Positions 8,542-21,046 of a DNA stretch of 64,000 bases are shown here, piece after piece. A program made the position numbers and the translations under genes. Every line of letters begins with the position of its first letter. Position 1 is the first letter of the stretch. Under the pieces are notes generated by a model. The model made no database searches. It was not told the origin of the DNA and worked only from the letters and a program-made list of their open reading frames with translations. Source of the stretch: Karalla daura (taxonomy: Eukaryota > Chordata > Actinopteri > Chaetodontiformes > Leiognathidae); contig CM055188.1 of NCBI GenBank assembly GCA_029224185.1, positions 10,308,997 to 10,372,996 on the forward strand, given 5' to 3'.

Positions 8542-9261
8542 TTGAGAATTTTTTTCCTTTGTTTTGTCCTTTGTTTTTGTTTGTTTTCTAGATGCAGCCC
8601 ACCACCCTCCAACCTTACACCAATACGTGGTGTAAGGTGCAGTTGTGACAGAGGCTCAGTGTCTGCTCGGGACCACTCTCCTGGGTCTGCTCATGCTTGG
8701 AGCCCACTGGGCCCACGTGCGTCCGCGGAGGAGAAGAGTGGTCTGTGTGGGTCTGGGAGCACTGCCACAACACAAGGACAGTGGCCTCCCAGCCCCTACT
8801 TACAAACTCTGTTGTGGGGTGAACGCTGACATCATCATCATCATGTCCTATTCAATGAGCTGTGTACGGTAGGCCTAAGGCATGTGTGACATCATCACTG
8901 TCCTCATGTCAGGTGCCTGACTGATGACATCATCAGTGCTGCACTCTGAGGCTTTGATGTCTTTCAAGGCCCTTGATGATGTCACACTGTTGATGGAAAA
9001 GTTCAAAGGATAGGTCCAGATTGCCAACGGAAAGAGCTTTTTTCATCTGGCCACTGAGTCTATGAAGGAGTCAGGCTTTGAACACTTGTCTGAGCAGGTT
9101 GTAAACTACTGACACACATTGTTTCTTATACTTAATAAATGATTAATTTAGTGAAATGTAATTCATTGTGTAATTATCTATAAGGTCAGTATGTGGAACA
9201 CAGACAAGACAGCCACTTGATGACATAGCTATGGGGAGCCTACCTATCCAGCCTTGTATGT
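8542..9261 (+). repeat. Monomer 12
   Basis: A heavily marked haplotype: CTGGGAG, CACAACACAAGG, GTGTACGG, CCCTTGATG, a GAG-to-TAG nonsense change (AAAGGATAGG), TTTTTTCATC and TTTGAACAC, then CAG and tail S with ATTATCTAT. It appears identical to monomer 34, 16113 bp away. Confidence 0.97.
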
Positions 9262-9983
9262 TTGAGAATTTTTTTCCTTTGTTTTGTCCTTTGTTTTTGT
9301 TTGTTTTCTAGATGCAGCCCACCACCCTCCAACCTTAAACCAATATGTGGTGTAAGGTGCAGTTGTGACAGAGGCTCAGTGTCTGCTCGGGACCACTCTC
9401 CTGGGTCTGCTCATGCTTGGAGCCCACTGGGCCCACGTGCGTCCGCGGAGGAGAAGAGTGGTCTGTGTGGGTCTGCGAGCACTGCCACAACATAAGGACA
9501 GTGGCCTCCCAGCCCCTACTTACAAACTCTGTTGTGGGGTGAACGCTGACATCATCATCATCATGTCCTATTCAATGAGCTGTGTAAGGTAGGCCGAAGG
9601 CATATGTGACATCATCACTGTCCTCATGTCAGGTGCCTGACTGATGACATCATCAGTGCTGCACTCTGAGGCTTTGATGTCTTTCAAGGGCCATGATGAT
9701 GTCACACTGTTGATGGTAAAGTTCAAAGGAGAGGTCCAGATTGCCAACGGAAAGAGCTTTTTACATCTGGCCACTGAGTCTATGAAGGAGTCAGGCTATG
9801 TACACTTGTCTGAGTAGGTTGTAAACTACTGAAACACATTGTGTTACTTAGAATTAATAAATGATTAATTTAGTGAAATGTAATTCATTGTGGAATTAGC
9901 TATAAGGTCAGTATGTGGAACACAGACAAGACAGCCACTTGATGACATAGCTATGGGGAGCCTACCTATCCAGCCTTGTATGT
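9262..9983 (+). repeat. Monomer 13
   Basis: Private CTTAAACCAATATG, AAGGGCCATG and GATGGTAAAG; CACAAC, CGAAGG, TAG, tail L with TGTGGAATTAG. No counterpart lies between monomers 34 and 35. Confidence 0.97.
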
Positions 9984-10922
9984 TTGAGAATTTTTTTCCT
10001 TTGTTTTGTCCTTTGTTTTTGTTTGTTTTCTAGATGCAGCCCACCACCCTCCAACCTTACACCAATACGTGGTGTAAGGTGCAGTTGTGACAGAGGCTCA
10101 GTGTCTGCTCGGGACCACTCTCCTGGGTCTGCTCATGCTTGGAGCCCACTGGGCCCACGTGCGTCCGCGGAGGAGAAGAGTGGTCTGTGTGGGTCTGCGA
10201 GCACTGCCACAACATAAGGACAGTGGCCTCCCAGCCCCTACTTACAAACTCTGTTGTGGGGTGAACGCTGACATCATCATCATCATCATCATCATGTCCT
10301 ATTCAATGAGCTGTGTAAGGTAGGCCTAAGGCATGTGTGACATCATCACTGTCCTCATGTCAGGTGCCTGACTGATGACATCATCAGTGCTGCACTCTGA
10401 GGCTTTGATGTCTTTCAAGGCCCATGATGATGTCACACTGTTGATGGAAAAGTTCAAAGGAGAGGTCCAGATTGCCAACAGAAAGAGCTTTTTACATCAT
10501 CATGTCCTATTCAATGAGCTGTGTAAGGTAGGCCGAAGGCATATGTGACATCATCACTGTCCTCATGTCAGGTGCCTGACTGATGACATCATCAGTTCTG
10601 CACTCTGAGGCTTTGATGTCTTTCAAGGCCCATGATGATGTCACACTGTTGATGGAAAAGTTCAAAGGAGAGGTCCAGATTGCCAACAGAAAGAGCTTTT
10701 TACATCTGGCCACTGAGTCTATGAAGGAGTCAGGCTATGTACACTTGTCTGAGTAGGTTGTAAACTACTGAAACACATTGTGTTACTTAGAATTAATAAA
10801 TGATTAATTTAGTGAAATGTAATTCATTGTGTAATTAGCGATAAGGTCAGGATGTGGAACACAGACAAGACAGCCACTTGATGACATAGCTATGGGGAGC
10901 CTACCTATCCAGCCTTGTATGT
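9984..10922 (+). repeat. Monomer 14 (long, 939 bp)
   Basis: Contains an internal 208-bp tandem duplication and an expanded (ATC)7. CACAAC, AACAG in both copies of the frame segment, TAG, AGCGAT and CAGGATG in the tail. Same structure as monomers 35 and 85. Confidence 0.97.
10291..10706 (+). repeat. 208-bp internal tandem duplication, instance 1
   Basis: Two adjacent 208-bp segments (10291-10498 and 10499-10706) run from ATCATGTCC at the end of the ATC tract to TTTTACATC in the frame. The junction TTTTACATCATCATGTCC joins two ACATC occurrences, consistent with slippage or unequal exchange at short homology. The first copy has CTAAGG/GCATGTG, the second CGAAGG/GCATATG, so the two copies are not identical. 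Confidence 0.95.
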
Positions 10923-11644
10923 TTGAGAATTTTTTTCCTTTGTTTTGTCCTTTGTTTTTGTTTGTTTTCTAGATGCAGCCCACCACCCTCCAACCTTACA
11001 TCAATACGTGGTGTAAGGTGCAGTTGTGACAGAGGCTCAGTGTCTGCTCGGGACCACTCTCCTGGGTCTGCTCATGCTTGGAGCCCACTGGGCCCACGTG
11101 CGTCCGCGGAGGAGAAGAGTGGTCTGTGTGGGTCTGCGAGCACTGCCACAACATAAGGACAGTGGCCTCCCAGCCCCTACTTACAAACTCTGTTGTGGGG
11201 TGAACGCTGACATCATCATCATCATGTCCTATTCAATGAGCTGTGTAAGGTAGGCCTAAGGCATGTGTGACATCATCACTGTCCTCATGTCAGGTGCCTG
11301 ACTGATGACATCATCAGTGCTGCACTCTGAGGCTTTGATGTCTTTCAAGGCCCATGATGATGTCACATTGTTGATGGAAAAGTTCAAAGGAGAGGTCCAG
11401 ATTGCCAACGGAAAGAGCTTTTTACATCTGGCCACTGAGTCTATGAAGGAGTCAGGCTATGTACACTTGTCTGAGTAGGTTGTAAACTACTGAAACACAT
11501 TGTGTTACTTAGAATTAATAAATGATTAATTTAGTGAAATGTAATTCATTGTGTAATTAGCTATAAGGTCAGTATGTGGAACACAGACAAGACAGCCACT
11601 TGATGACATAGCTATGGGGAGCCTACCTATCCAGCCTTGTATGT
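10923..11644 (+). repeat. Monomer 15
   Basis: TTACATCAAT type, CACAAC, CACATTGTTG in the frame, TAG, tail L. It follows the 208-bp duplication exactly as monomers 36 and 86 do. Confidence 0.97.
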
Positions 11645-12366
11645 TTGAGAATTTTTTTCCTTTGTTTTGTCCTTTGTTTTTGTTTGTTTTCTAGATGCAG
11701 CACACCACCCTCCAACCTTACACCAATACGTGGTGTAAGGTGCAGTTGTGACAGAGGCTCAGTGTCTGCTCGGGACCACTCTCCTGGGTCTGCTCATGCT
11801 TGGAGCCCACTGGGCCCACGTGCGTCCGCGGAGGAGAAGAGTGGTCTGTGTGGGTCTGTGAGCACTGCCACAACATAAGGACAGTGGCCTCCCAGCCCCT
11901 ACTTACAAACTCTGTTGTGGGCTGAACGCTGACATCATCATCATCATGTCCTATTCAATGAGCTGTGTAAGGTAGGCCTAAGGCATATGTGACATCATCA
12001 CTGTCCTCATGTCAGGTGCCTGACTGATGACATCATCAGTGCTGCACTCTGAGGCTTTGATGTCTTTCAAGGCCCATGATGATGTCACACTGTTGATGGA
12101 AGAGTTCAAAGGAGAGGTCCAGATTGCCAACGGAAAGAGCTTTTTACATCTGGCCACTGAGTCTATGAAGAAGTCAGGCTATGTACACTTGTCTGAGCAG
12201 GTTGTAAACTACTGACACACATTGTGTTACTTAGAATTAATAAATGATTAATTTAGTGAAATGTAATTCATTGTGCAATTAGCTATAAGGTCAGTTTGTG
12301 GAACACAGACAAGACAGCCACTTGATGACATAGCTATGGGGAGCCTACCTATCCAGCCTTGTATGT
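11645..12366 (+). repeat. Monomer 16
   Basis: CAGCAC, CTGTGAG, CACAAC, private GGGCTGAAC, CAG with open frame (12027-12215) carrying GAAGAAGTC. Its second half matches monomer 4 without visible difference. Confidence 0.97.
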
Positions 12367-13087
12367 TTGAGAATTTTTTTCCTTTGTTTTGTCCTTTGTT
12401 TTTGTTTGTTTTCTAGATGCAGCCCACCACCCTCCAACCTTACACCAATACGTGGTGTAAGGTGCAGTTGTGACAGAGCTCAGTGTCTGCTCGGGACCAC
12501 TCTCCTGGGTCTGCTCATGCTTGGAGCCCACTGGGCCCACGTGCGTCCGCGGAGGAGAAGAGTGGTCTGTGTGGGTCTGTGAGCACTGCCTGAACATAAG
12601 GACAGTGGCCTCCCAGCCCCTACTTACAAACTTTGTTGTGGGGTGAACGCTGACATCATCATCATCATGTCCTATTCAATGAGCTGTGTAAGGTAGGCCT
12701 AAGGCATATGTGACATCATCACTGTCCTCATGTCAGGTGCCTTACTGATGACATCATCAGTGCTGCACTCTGAGGCTTTGATGTCTTTCAAGGCCCATGA
12801 TGATGTCACACTGTTGATGGAAAAGTTCAAAGGAGAGGTCCAGATTGCCAACGGAAAGAGCTTTTTACATCTGGCCACTGAGTCTATGAAGGAGTCAGGC
12901 TATGTACACTTGTCTGAGTAGGTTGTAAACTACTGAAACACATTGTGTTACTTAGAATTAATAAATGATTAATTTAGTGAAATGTAATTCATTGTGTAAT
13001 TAGCTATAAGGTCAGTATGTGGAACACAGACAAGACAGCCACTTGATGACATAGCTATGGGGAGCCTACCTATCCAGCCTTGTATGT
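12367..13087 (+). repeat. Monomer 17
   Basis: Same 1-base loss (CAGAGCTCAG), CTGTGAG, TTACTG and TAG as monomer 5, which it appears to match base for base. Confidence 0.97.
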
Positions 13088-13809
13088 TTGAGAATTTTTT
13101 TCCTTTGTTTTGTCCTTTGTTTTTGTTTGTTTTCTAGATGCAGCACACCACCCTCCAACCTTACACCAATACGTGGTGTAAGGTGCAGTTGTGACAGAGG
13201 TTCAGTGTCTGCTCGGGACCACTCTCCTGGGTCTGCTCATGCTTGGAGCCCACTGGGCCCACGTGCGTCCGCGGAGGAGAAGAGTGGTCTGTGTGGGTCT
13301 GCGAGCACTGCCAGAACATAAGGACAGTGGCCTCCCAGCCCCTACTTACAAACTCTGTTGTGGGGTGAACGCTGACATCATCATCATCATGTCCTATTCA
13401 ATGAACTGTGTAAGGTAGGCCTAAGGCATGTGTGACATCATCACTGTCCTCATGTCAGGTGCCTGACTGATGACATCATCAGTGCTGCACTCTGAGGCTT
13501 TGATGTCTTTCAAGGCCCATGATGATGTCACACTGTTGATGGAAAAGTTCAAAGGAGAGGTCCAGATTGCCAACGGAAAGAGCTTTTTACATCTGGCCAC
13601 TGAGTCTATGAAGGAGTCAGGCTATGTACACTTGTCTGAGCAGGTTGTAAACTACTGACACACATTGTGTTACTTAGAATTAATAAATGATTAATTTAGT
13701 GAAATGTAATTCATTGTGTAATTAGCTATAAGGTCAGTATGTGGAACACAGACAAGACAGCCACTTGATGACATAGCTATGGGGAGCCTACCTATCCAGC
13801 CTTGTATGT
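13088..13809 (+). repeat. Monomer 18
   Basis: CAGCAC, GAGGTTC, CAGAAC, ATGAACTG, CAG with open frame (13470-13658). Related to monomer 6 but with GTGCAG, an intact CACGTG and no TAG. Confidence 0.97.
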
Positions 13810-14531
13810 TTGAGAATTTTTTTCCGTTGTTTTGTCCTTTGTTTTTGTTTGTTTTCTAGATGCAGCCCACCACCCTCCAACCTTACACCAATGCGTGGTG
13901 TAAGGTGCCGTTGTGACAGAGGTTCAGTGTCTGCTCGGGACCACTCTCCTGGGTCTGCTCATGCTTGGAGCCCACTGGGCCCACGTGCGTCCGCGGAGGA
14001 GAAGAGTGATCTGTGTGGGTCTGCGAGCACTGCCTGAACATAAGGACAGTGGCCTCCCAGCCCCTACTTACAAACTCTGTTGTGGGGTGAACGCTGACAT
14101 CATCATCATCATGTCCTATTCAATGAGCTGTGTAAGGTAGGCCTATGGCATATGTGACATCATCACTGTCCTCATGTCAGGTGCCTGACTGATGACATCA
14201 TCAGTGCTGCACTCTGAGGCTTTGATGTCTTTCAAGGCCCATGATGATGTCACACTGTTGATGGAAAAGTTCAAAGGAGAGGTCCAGATTGCCAACGGAA
14301 AGAGCTTTTTACATCTGGCCACTGAGTCTATGAAGGAGTCAGGCTATGTACACTTGTCTGAGTAGGTTGTAAACTACTGACACACATTGTGTTACTTAGA
14401 ATTAATAAATGATTAATTTAGTGAAATGTAATTCATTGTGTAATTAGCTATAAGGTCAGTATGTGGAACACAGACAAGACAGCCACTTGATGACATAGCT
14501 ATGGGGAGCCTACCTATCCAGCCTTGTATGT
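13810..14531 (+). repeat. Monomer 19
   Basis: Monomer 9 haplotype (AATGCG, GTGCCG, GAGGTTC, GTGATC, CTATGG, TAG) with a G in the pyrimidine tract (TTTCCGTTG). Confidence 0.97.
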
Positions 14532-15257
14532 TTGAGAATTTTTTTCCTTTGTTTTGTCCTTTGTTTTTGTTTGTTTTCTAGATGCAGCCCACCACCCTCC
14601 AACCTTACACCAATACGTGGTGTAAGGTGCCGTTGTGACAGAGGCTCAGTGTCTGCTCGGGAACCACTCTCCTGGGTCTGCTCATGCTTGGAGCCCACTG
14701 GGCCCACGTGCGTCCGCGGAGGAGAAGAGTGGTCTGTGTGGGTCTGCGAGCACTGCCACAACATAAGGACAGTGGCCTCCCAGCCCCTACTTACAAACTC
14801 TGTTGTGGGGTGAACGCTGACATCATCATCATCATCATGTCCTATTCAATGAGCTGTGTAAGGTAGGCCTAAGGCATGTGTGACATCATCACTGTCCTCA
14901 TGTCAGGTGCCTGACTGATGACATCATCAGTGCTGCACTCTGAGGCTTTGATGTCTTTCAAGGCCCATGATGATGTCACACTGTTGATGGAAAAGTTCAA
15001 AGGAGAGGTCCAGATTGCCAACGGAAAGAGCTTTTTACATCTGGCCACTGAGTCTATGAAGGAGTCAGGCTATGTACACTTGTCTGAGTAGGTTGTAAAC
15101 TACTGACACACATTGTGTTACTTAGAATTAATAAATGATTAATTTAGTGAAATGTAATTCATTGTGTAATTAGCTATAAGGTCAGTATGTGGAACACAGA
15201 CAAGACAGCCACTTGATGACATAGCTATGGGGAGCCTACCTATCCAGCCTTGTATGT
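14532..15257 (+). repeat. Monomer 20
   Basis: Monomer 10 haplotype (GTGCCG, GGGAACC, CACAAC, (ATC)5, TAG) but with TGACACA and an AAATGATTAAT tail. Confidence 0.97.
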
Positions 15258-15979
15258 TTGAGAATTTTTTTCCTTTGTTTTGTCCTTTGTTTTTGTTTGT
15301 TTTCTAGATGCAGCCCACCACCCTCCAACCTTACACCAATACGTGGTGTAAGGTGCCGTTGTGACAGAGGCTCAGTGTCTGCTCGGGACCACTCTCCTGG
15401 GTCTGCTCATGCTTGGAGTCCACTGGGCCCACGTGCGTCCGCGGAGGAGAAGAGTGATCTGTGTGGGTCTGCGAGCACTGCCTGAACATAAGGACAGTGG
15501 CCTCCCAGCCCCTACTTACAAACTCTGTTGTGGGGTGAACGCTGACATCATCATCATCATGTCCTATTCAATGAGCTGTGTAAGGTAGGCCTATGGCATA
15601 TGTGACATCATAACTGTCCTCATGTCAGGTGCCTGACTGATGACATCATCAGTGCTGCACTCTGAGGCTTTGATGTCTTTCAAGGCCCATGATGATGTCA
15701 CACTGTTGATGGAAAAGTTCAAAGGAGAGGTCCAGATTGCCAACGGAAAGAGCTTTTTACATCTGGCCACTGAGTCTATGAAGGAGTCAGGCTATGTACA
15801 CTTGTCTGAGTAGGTTGTAAACTACTGACACACATTGTGTTACTTAGAATTAATAAATGATTAATTTAGTGAAATGTAATTCATTGTGTAATTAGCTATA
15901 AGGTCAGTATGTGGAACACAGACAAGACAGCCACTTGATGACATAGCTATGGGGAGCCTACCTATCCAGCCTTGTATGT
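15258..15979 (+). repeat. Monomer 21
   Basis: GTGCCG, GTGATC, CTGAAC, CTATGG, TAG. Private GGAGTCCAC, which breaks the GCCCA/TGGGC dyad, and CATCATAACTG. Confidence 0.97.
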
Positions 15980-16702
15980 TTGAGAATGTTTTTCCTTTGT
16001 TTTGTCCTTTGTTTTTGTTTGTTTTCTAGATGCAGCCCACCACCCTCCAACCTTACACCAATACGTGGTGTAAGGTGCCGTTGTGACAGAGGCTCAGTGT
16101 CTGCTCGGGAACCACTCTCCTGGGTCTACTCATGCTTGGAGCCCACTGGGCCCACGTGCGTCCGCGGAGGAGAAGAGTGGTCTGTGTGGGTCTGCGAGCA
16201 CTGCCTGAACATAAGGACAGTGGCCTCCCAGCCCCTACTTACAAACTTTGTTGTGGGGTGAACGCTGACATCATCATCATCATGTCCTATTCAATGAGCT
16301 GTGTAAGGTAGGCCTAAGGCATATGTGACATCATCACTGTCCTCATGTCAGGTGCCTGACTGATGACATCATCAGTGCTGCACTCTGAGGCTTTGATGTC
16401 TTTCAAGGCCCATGATGATGTCACACTGTTGATGGAAAAGTTCAAAGGAGAGGTCCAGATTGCCAACGGAAAGAGCTTTTTACATCTGGCCACTGAGTCT
16501 ATGAAGGAGTCAGGCTATGTACACTTGTCTGAGTAGGTTGTAAACTACTGAAACACATTGTGTTACTTAGAATTAATAAATGATTAATTTAGTGAAATGT
16601 AATTCATTGTGTAATTAGCTATAAGGTCAGTATGTGGAACACAGACAAGACAGCCACTTGATGACATAGCTATGGGGAGCCTACCTATCCAGCCTTGTAT
16701 GT
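15980..16702 (+). repeat. Monomer 22
   Basis: GAGAATGTTTTT at the start of the pyrimidine tract, GTGCCG, GGGAACC, TCTACTCATG, CTGAAC, (ATC)4, TAG. Confidence 0.97.
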
Positions 16703-17427
16703 TTGAGAATTTTTTTCCTTTGTTTTGTCCTTTGTTTTTGTTTGTTTTCTAGATGCAGCACACCACCCTCCAACCTTACACCAATACGTGGTGTAAGGTG
16801 CAGTTGTGACAGAGGTTCAGTGTCTGCTCGGGACCACTCTCCTGGGTCTGCTCATGCTTGGAGCCCACTGGGCCCACGTGCGTCCGCGGAGGAGAAGAGT
16901 GGTCTGTGTGGGTCTGCGAGCACTGCCACAACATAAGGACAGTGGCCTCCCAGCCCCTACTTACAAACTCTGTTGTGGGGTGAACGCTGACATCATCATC
17001 ATCATCATGTCCTATTCAATGAGCTGTGTAAGGTAGGCCTAAGGCATGTGTGACATCATCACTGTCCTCATGTCAGGTGCCTGACTGATGACATCATCAG
17101 TGCTGCACTCTGAGGCTTTGATGTCTTTCAAGGCCCATGATGATGTCACACTGTTGATGGAAAAGTTCAAAGGAGAGGTCCAGATTGCCAACGGAAAGAG
17201 CTTTTTACATCTGGCCACTGAGTCTATGAAGGAGTCAGGCTATGTACACTTGTCTGAGTAGGTTGTAAACTACTGACACACATTGTGTTACTTAGAATTA
17301 ATAAATGATTAATTTAGTGAAATGTAATTCATTGTGTAATTAGCTATAAGGTCAGTATGTGGAACACAGACAAGACAGCCACTTGATGACATAGCTATGG
17401 GGAGCCTACCTATCCAGCCTTGTATGT
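16703..17427 (+). repeat. Monomer 23
   Basis: CAGCAC, GAGGTTC, CACAAC, (ATC)5, TAG, TGACACA, tail L. Confidence 0.97.
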
Positions 17428-18149
17428 TTGAGAATTTTTTTCCTTTGTTTTGTCCTTTGTTTTTGTTTGTTTTCTAGATGCAGCCCACCACCCTCCAACC
17501 TTACACCAATGCGTGGTGTAAGGTGCCGTTGTGACAGAGGTTCAGTGTCTGCTCGGGACCACTCTCCTGGGTCTGCTCATGCTTGGAGCCCACTGGGCCC
17601 ACGTGCGTCCGCGGAGGAGAAGAGTGATCTGTGTGGGTCTGCGAGCACTGCCTGAACATAAGGACAGTGGCCTCCCAGCCCCTACTTACAAACTCTGTTG
17701 TGGGGTGAACGCTGACATCATCATCATCATGTCCTATTCAATGAGCTGTGTAAGGTAGGCCTATGGCATATGTGACATCATCACTGTCCTCATGTCAGGT
17801 GCCTGACTGATGACATCATCAGTGCTGCACTCTGAGGCTTTGATGTCTTTCAAGGCCCATGATGATGTCACACTGTTGATGGAAAAGTTCAAAGGAGAGG
17901 TCCAGATTGCCAACGGAAAGAGCTTTTTACATCTGGCCACTGAGTCTATGAAGGAGTCAGGCTATGTACACTTGTCTGAGTAGGTTGTAAACTACTGACA
18001 CACATTGTGTTACTTAGAATTAATAAATGATTAATTTAGTGAAATGTAATTCATTGTGTAATTAGCTATAAGGTCAGTATGTGGAACACAGACAAGACAG
18101 CCACTTGATGACATAGCTATGGGGAGCCTACCTATCCAGCCTTGTATGT
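17428..18149 (+). repeat. Monomer 24
   Basis: Third copy of the monomer 9 haplotype (AATGCG, GTGCCG, GAGGTTC, GTGATC, CTATGG, TAG). Confidence 0.97.
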
Positions 18150-18874
18150 TTGAGAATTTTTTTCCTTTGTTTTGTCCTTTGTTTTTGTTTGTTTTCTAGA
18201 TGCAGCACACCACCCTCCAACCTTACACCAATACGTGGTGTAAGGTGCAGTTGTGACAGAGGTTCAGTGTCTGCTCGGGACCACTCTCCTGGGTCTGCTC
18301 ATGCTTGGAGCCCACTGGGCCCACGTGCGTCCGCGGAGGAGAAGAGTGGTCTGTGTGGGTCTGCGAGCACTGCCAGAACATAAGGACAGTGGCCTCCCAG
18401 CCCCTACTTACAAACTCTGTTGTGGGGTGAACGCTGACATCATCATCATCATCATGTCCTATTCAATGAGCTGTGTAAGGTAGGCCTAAGGCATGTGTGA
18501 CATCATCACTGTCCTCATGTCAGGTGCCTGACTGATGACATCATCAGTGCTGCACTCTGAGGCTTTGATGTCTTTCAAGGCCCATGATGATGTCACACTG
18601 TTGATGGAAAAGTTCAAAGGAGAGGTCCAGATTGCCAACGGAAAGAGCTTTTTACATCTGGCCACTGAGTCTATGAAGGAGTCAGGCTATGTACACTTGT
18701 CTGAGTAGGTTGTAAACTACTGAAACACATTGTGTTACTTAGAATTAATAAATTATGAATTTAGTGAAATGTAATTCATTGTGTAATTAGCTATAAGGTC
18801 AGTATGTGGAACACAGACAAGACAGCCACTTGATGACATAGCTATGGGGAGCCTACCTATCCAGTCTTGTATGT
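18150..18874 (+). repeat. Monomer 25
   Basis: CAGCAC, GAGGTTC, CAGAAC, (ATC)5, TAG, AAATTATGAAT tail ending CAGTCTTG. Front half as monomer 11, tail as monomer 10, so a mosaic. Confidence 0.97.
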
Positions 18875-19596
18875 TTGAGAATTTTTTTCCTTTGTTTTGT
18901 CCTTTGTTTTTGTTTGTTTTCTAGATGCAGCCCACCACCCTCCAACCTTACACCAATACGTGGTGTAAGGTGCAGTTGTGACAGAGGCTCAGTGTCTGCT
19001 CGGGACCACTCTCCTGGGTCTGCTCATGCTTGGAGCCCACTGGGCCCACGTGCGTCCGCGGAGGAGAAGAGTGGTCTGTGTGGGTCTGCGAGCACTGCCA
19101 CAACATAAGGACAGTGGCCTCCCAGCCCCTACTTACAAACTCTGTTGTGGGGTGAACGCTGACATCATCATCATCATGTCCTATTCAATGAGCTGTGTAA
19201 GGTAGGCCTAAGGCATGTGTGACATCATCACTGTCCTCATGTCAGGTGCCTGACTGATGACATCATCAGTGCTGCACTCTGAGGCTTTGATGTCTTTCAA
19301 GGCCCATGATGATGTCACACTGTTGATGGAAAAGTTCAAAGGAGAGGTCCAGATTGCCAACGGAAAGAGCTTTTTACATCTGGCCACTGAGTCTATGAAG
19401 GAGTCAGGCTATGTACACTTGTCTGAGTAGGTTGTAAACTACTGACACACATTGTGTTACTTAGAATTAATAAATGATTAATTTAGTGAAATGTAATTCA
19501 TTGTGTAATTAGCTATAAGGTCAGTATGTGGAACACAGACAAGACAGCCACTTGATGACATAGCTATGGGGAGCCTACCTATCCAGCCTTGTATGT
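18875..19596 (+). repeat. Monomer 26
   Basis: Consensus-like: CAGCCC, GTGCAG, CACAAC, (ATC)4, TAG, TGACACA, tail L. Confidence 0.97.
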
Positions 19597-20318
19597 TTGA
19601 GAATTTTTTTCCTTTGTTTTGTCCTTTGTTTTTGTTTGTTTTCTAGATGCAGCCCACCACCCTCCAACCTTACACCAATACGTGGTGTAAGGTGCCGTTG
19701 TGACAGAGGCTCAGTGTCTGCTCGGGACCACTCTCCTGGGTCTGCTCATGCTTGGAGCCCACTGGGCCCACGTGCGTCCGCGGAGGAGAAGAGTGATCTG
19801 TGTGGGTCTGCGAGCACTGCCTGAACATAAGGACAGTGGCCTCCCAGCCCCTACTTACAAACTCTGTTGTGGGGTGAACGCTGACATCATCATCATCATG
19901 TCCTATTCAATGAGCTGTGTAAGGTAGGCCTATGGCATATGTGACATCATCACTGTCCTCATGTCAGGTGCCTGACTGATGACATCATCAGTGCTGCACT
20001 CTGAGGCTTTGATGTCTTTCAAGGCCCATGATGATGTCACACTGTTGATGGAAGAGTTCAAAGGAGAGGTCCAGATTGCCAACGGAAAGAGCTTTTTACA
20101 TCTGGCCACTGAGTCTATGAAGGAGTCAGGCTATGTACACTTGTCTGAGCAGGTTGTAAACTACTGACACACATTGTGTTACTTCGAATTAATAAATGAT
20201 TAATTTAGTGAAATGTAATTCATTGTGTAATTAGCTATTAGGTCAGTATGTGGAACACAGACAAGACAGCCACTTGATGACATAGCTATGGGGAGCCTAC
20301 CTATCCAGCCTTGTATGT
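19597..20318 (+). repeat. Monomer 27
   Basis: GTGCCG, GTGATC, CTGAAC, CTATGG, then GAAGAG and CAG with open frame (19979-20167). Private GCTATTAGG alters the TATAAG motif. Confidence 0.97.
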
Positions 20319-21046
20319 TTGAGAATTTTTTTCCTTTGTTTTGTCCTTTGTTTTTGTTTGATTTCTAGATGCAGCCCACCACCCTCCAACCTTACACCAA
20401 TATGTGGTGTAAGGTGCAGTTGTGACAGAGGCTCAGTGTCTGCTCGGGACCACTCTCCTGGGTCTGCTCATGCTTGGAGCCCACTGGGCCCACGTGCGTC
20501 CGCGGAGGAGAAGAGTGGTCTGTGTGGGTCTGCGAGCACTGCCTGAATATAAGGACAGTGGCCTCCCAGCCCCTACTTACAAACTCTGTTGTGGGGTGAA
20601 CGCTGACATCATCATCACTATAATCATGTCCTATTCAATGAGCTGTGTAAGGTAGGCCTAAGGCATGTGTGACATCATCACTGTCCTCATGTCAAGTGCC
20701 TGACTGATGACATCATCAGTGCTGCACTCTGAGGCTTTGATGTCTTTCAAGGCCCATGATGATGTCACACTGTTGATGGAAGAGTTCAAAGGAGAGGTCC
20801 AGATTGCCAACGGAAAGAGCTTTTTACATCTGGCCACTGAGTCTATGAAGGAGTCAGGCTATGTACACTTGTCTGAGCAGGTTGTAAACTACTGACACAC
20901 ATTGTGTTACTTAGAATTAATAAATGATTAATTTAGTGAAATGTAATTCATTGTGTAATTAGCTATAAGGTCAGTATGTGGAACACAGACAAGACAGCCA
21001 CTTGATGACATAGCTATGGGGAGCCTACCTATCCAGCCTTGTATGT
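20319..21046 (+). repeat. Monomer 28
   Basis: TTTGATTTCTAG in the pyrimidine tract, AATATG, CTGAAT, an interrupted ATC tract (ATCATCATCACTATAATC), TCAAGTGCC, GAAGAG, CAG with open frame (20707-20895). Confidence 0.97.
20707..20895 (+). CDS. Candidate 62-codon ORF (representative open copy); may be non-coding
   Basis: The ATG lies in the TGACATCA dyad; the product starts MTSSVLHSEA, has an acidic and hydrophobic middle (DDVTLLMEEFKGEVQI) and ends HLSEQVVNY before TGA, with AATAAA about 35 bases downstream. No family, signal peptide, membrane segment or known motif is recognised. Open copies start at 978, 3142, 5307, 12027, 13470, 19979, 20707, 23595, 31757, 36104, 37549, 43320, 44040, 46204, 47634, 49790 (61 codons), 50509, 51229, 52671, 53391, 54833, 55553, 56273, 56993, 57713, 59155 and 60810. 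In the other monomers a TAG replaces CAG five codons before the end, and the copies at 8542 and 24655 (nonsense) and 41492 (frameshift) are broken elsewhere. It could be a relic of the terminal exon of a captured gene. Confidence 0.2.
   Translation: MTSSVLHSEALMSFKAHDDVTLLMEEFKGEVQIANGKSFLHLATESMKESGYVHLSEQVVNY

Noticed and set aside
9568..9774. Minus-strand frames of 60-84 codons, including one recurring as 68 codons in the CGAAGG monomers
   Set aside because: They are antisense shadows of the conserved plus-strand sequence, mostly with GTG or TTG starts. The 68-codon one appears only where CTAAGG became CGAAGG and removed an antisense stop.
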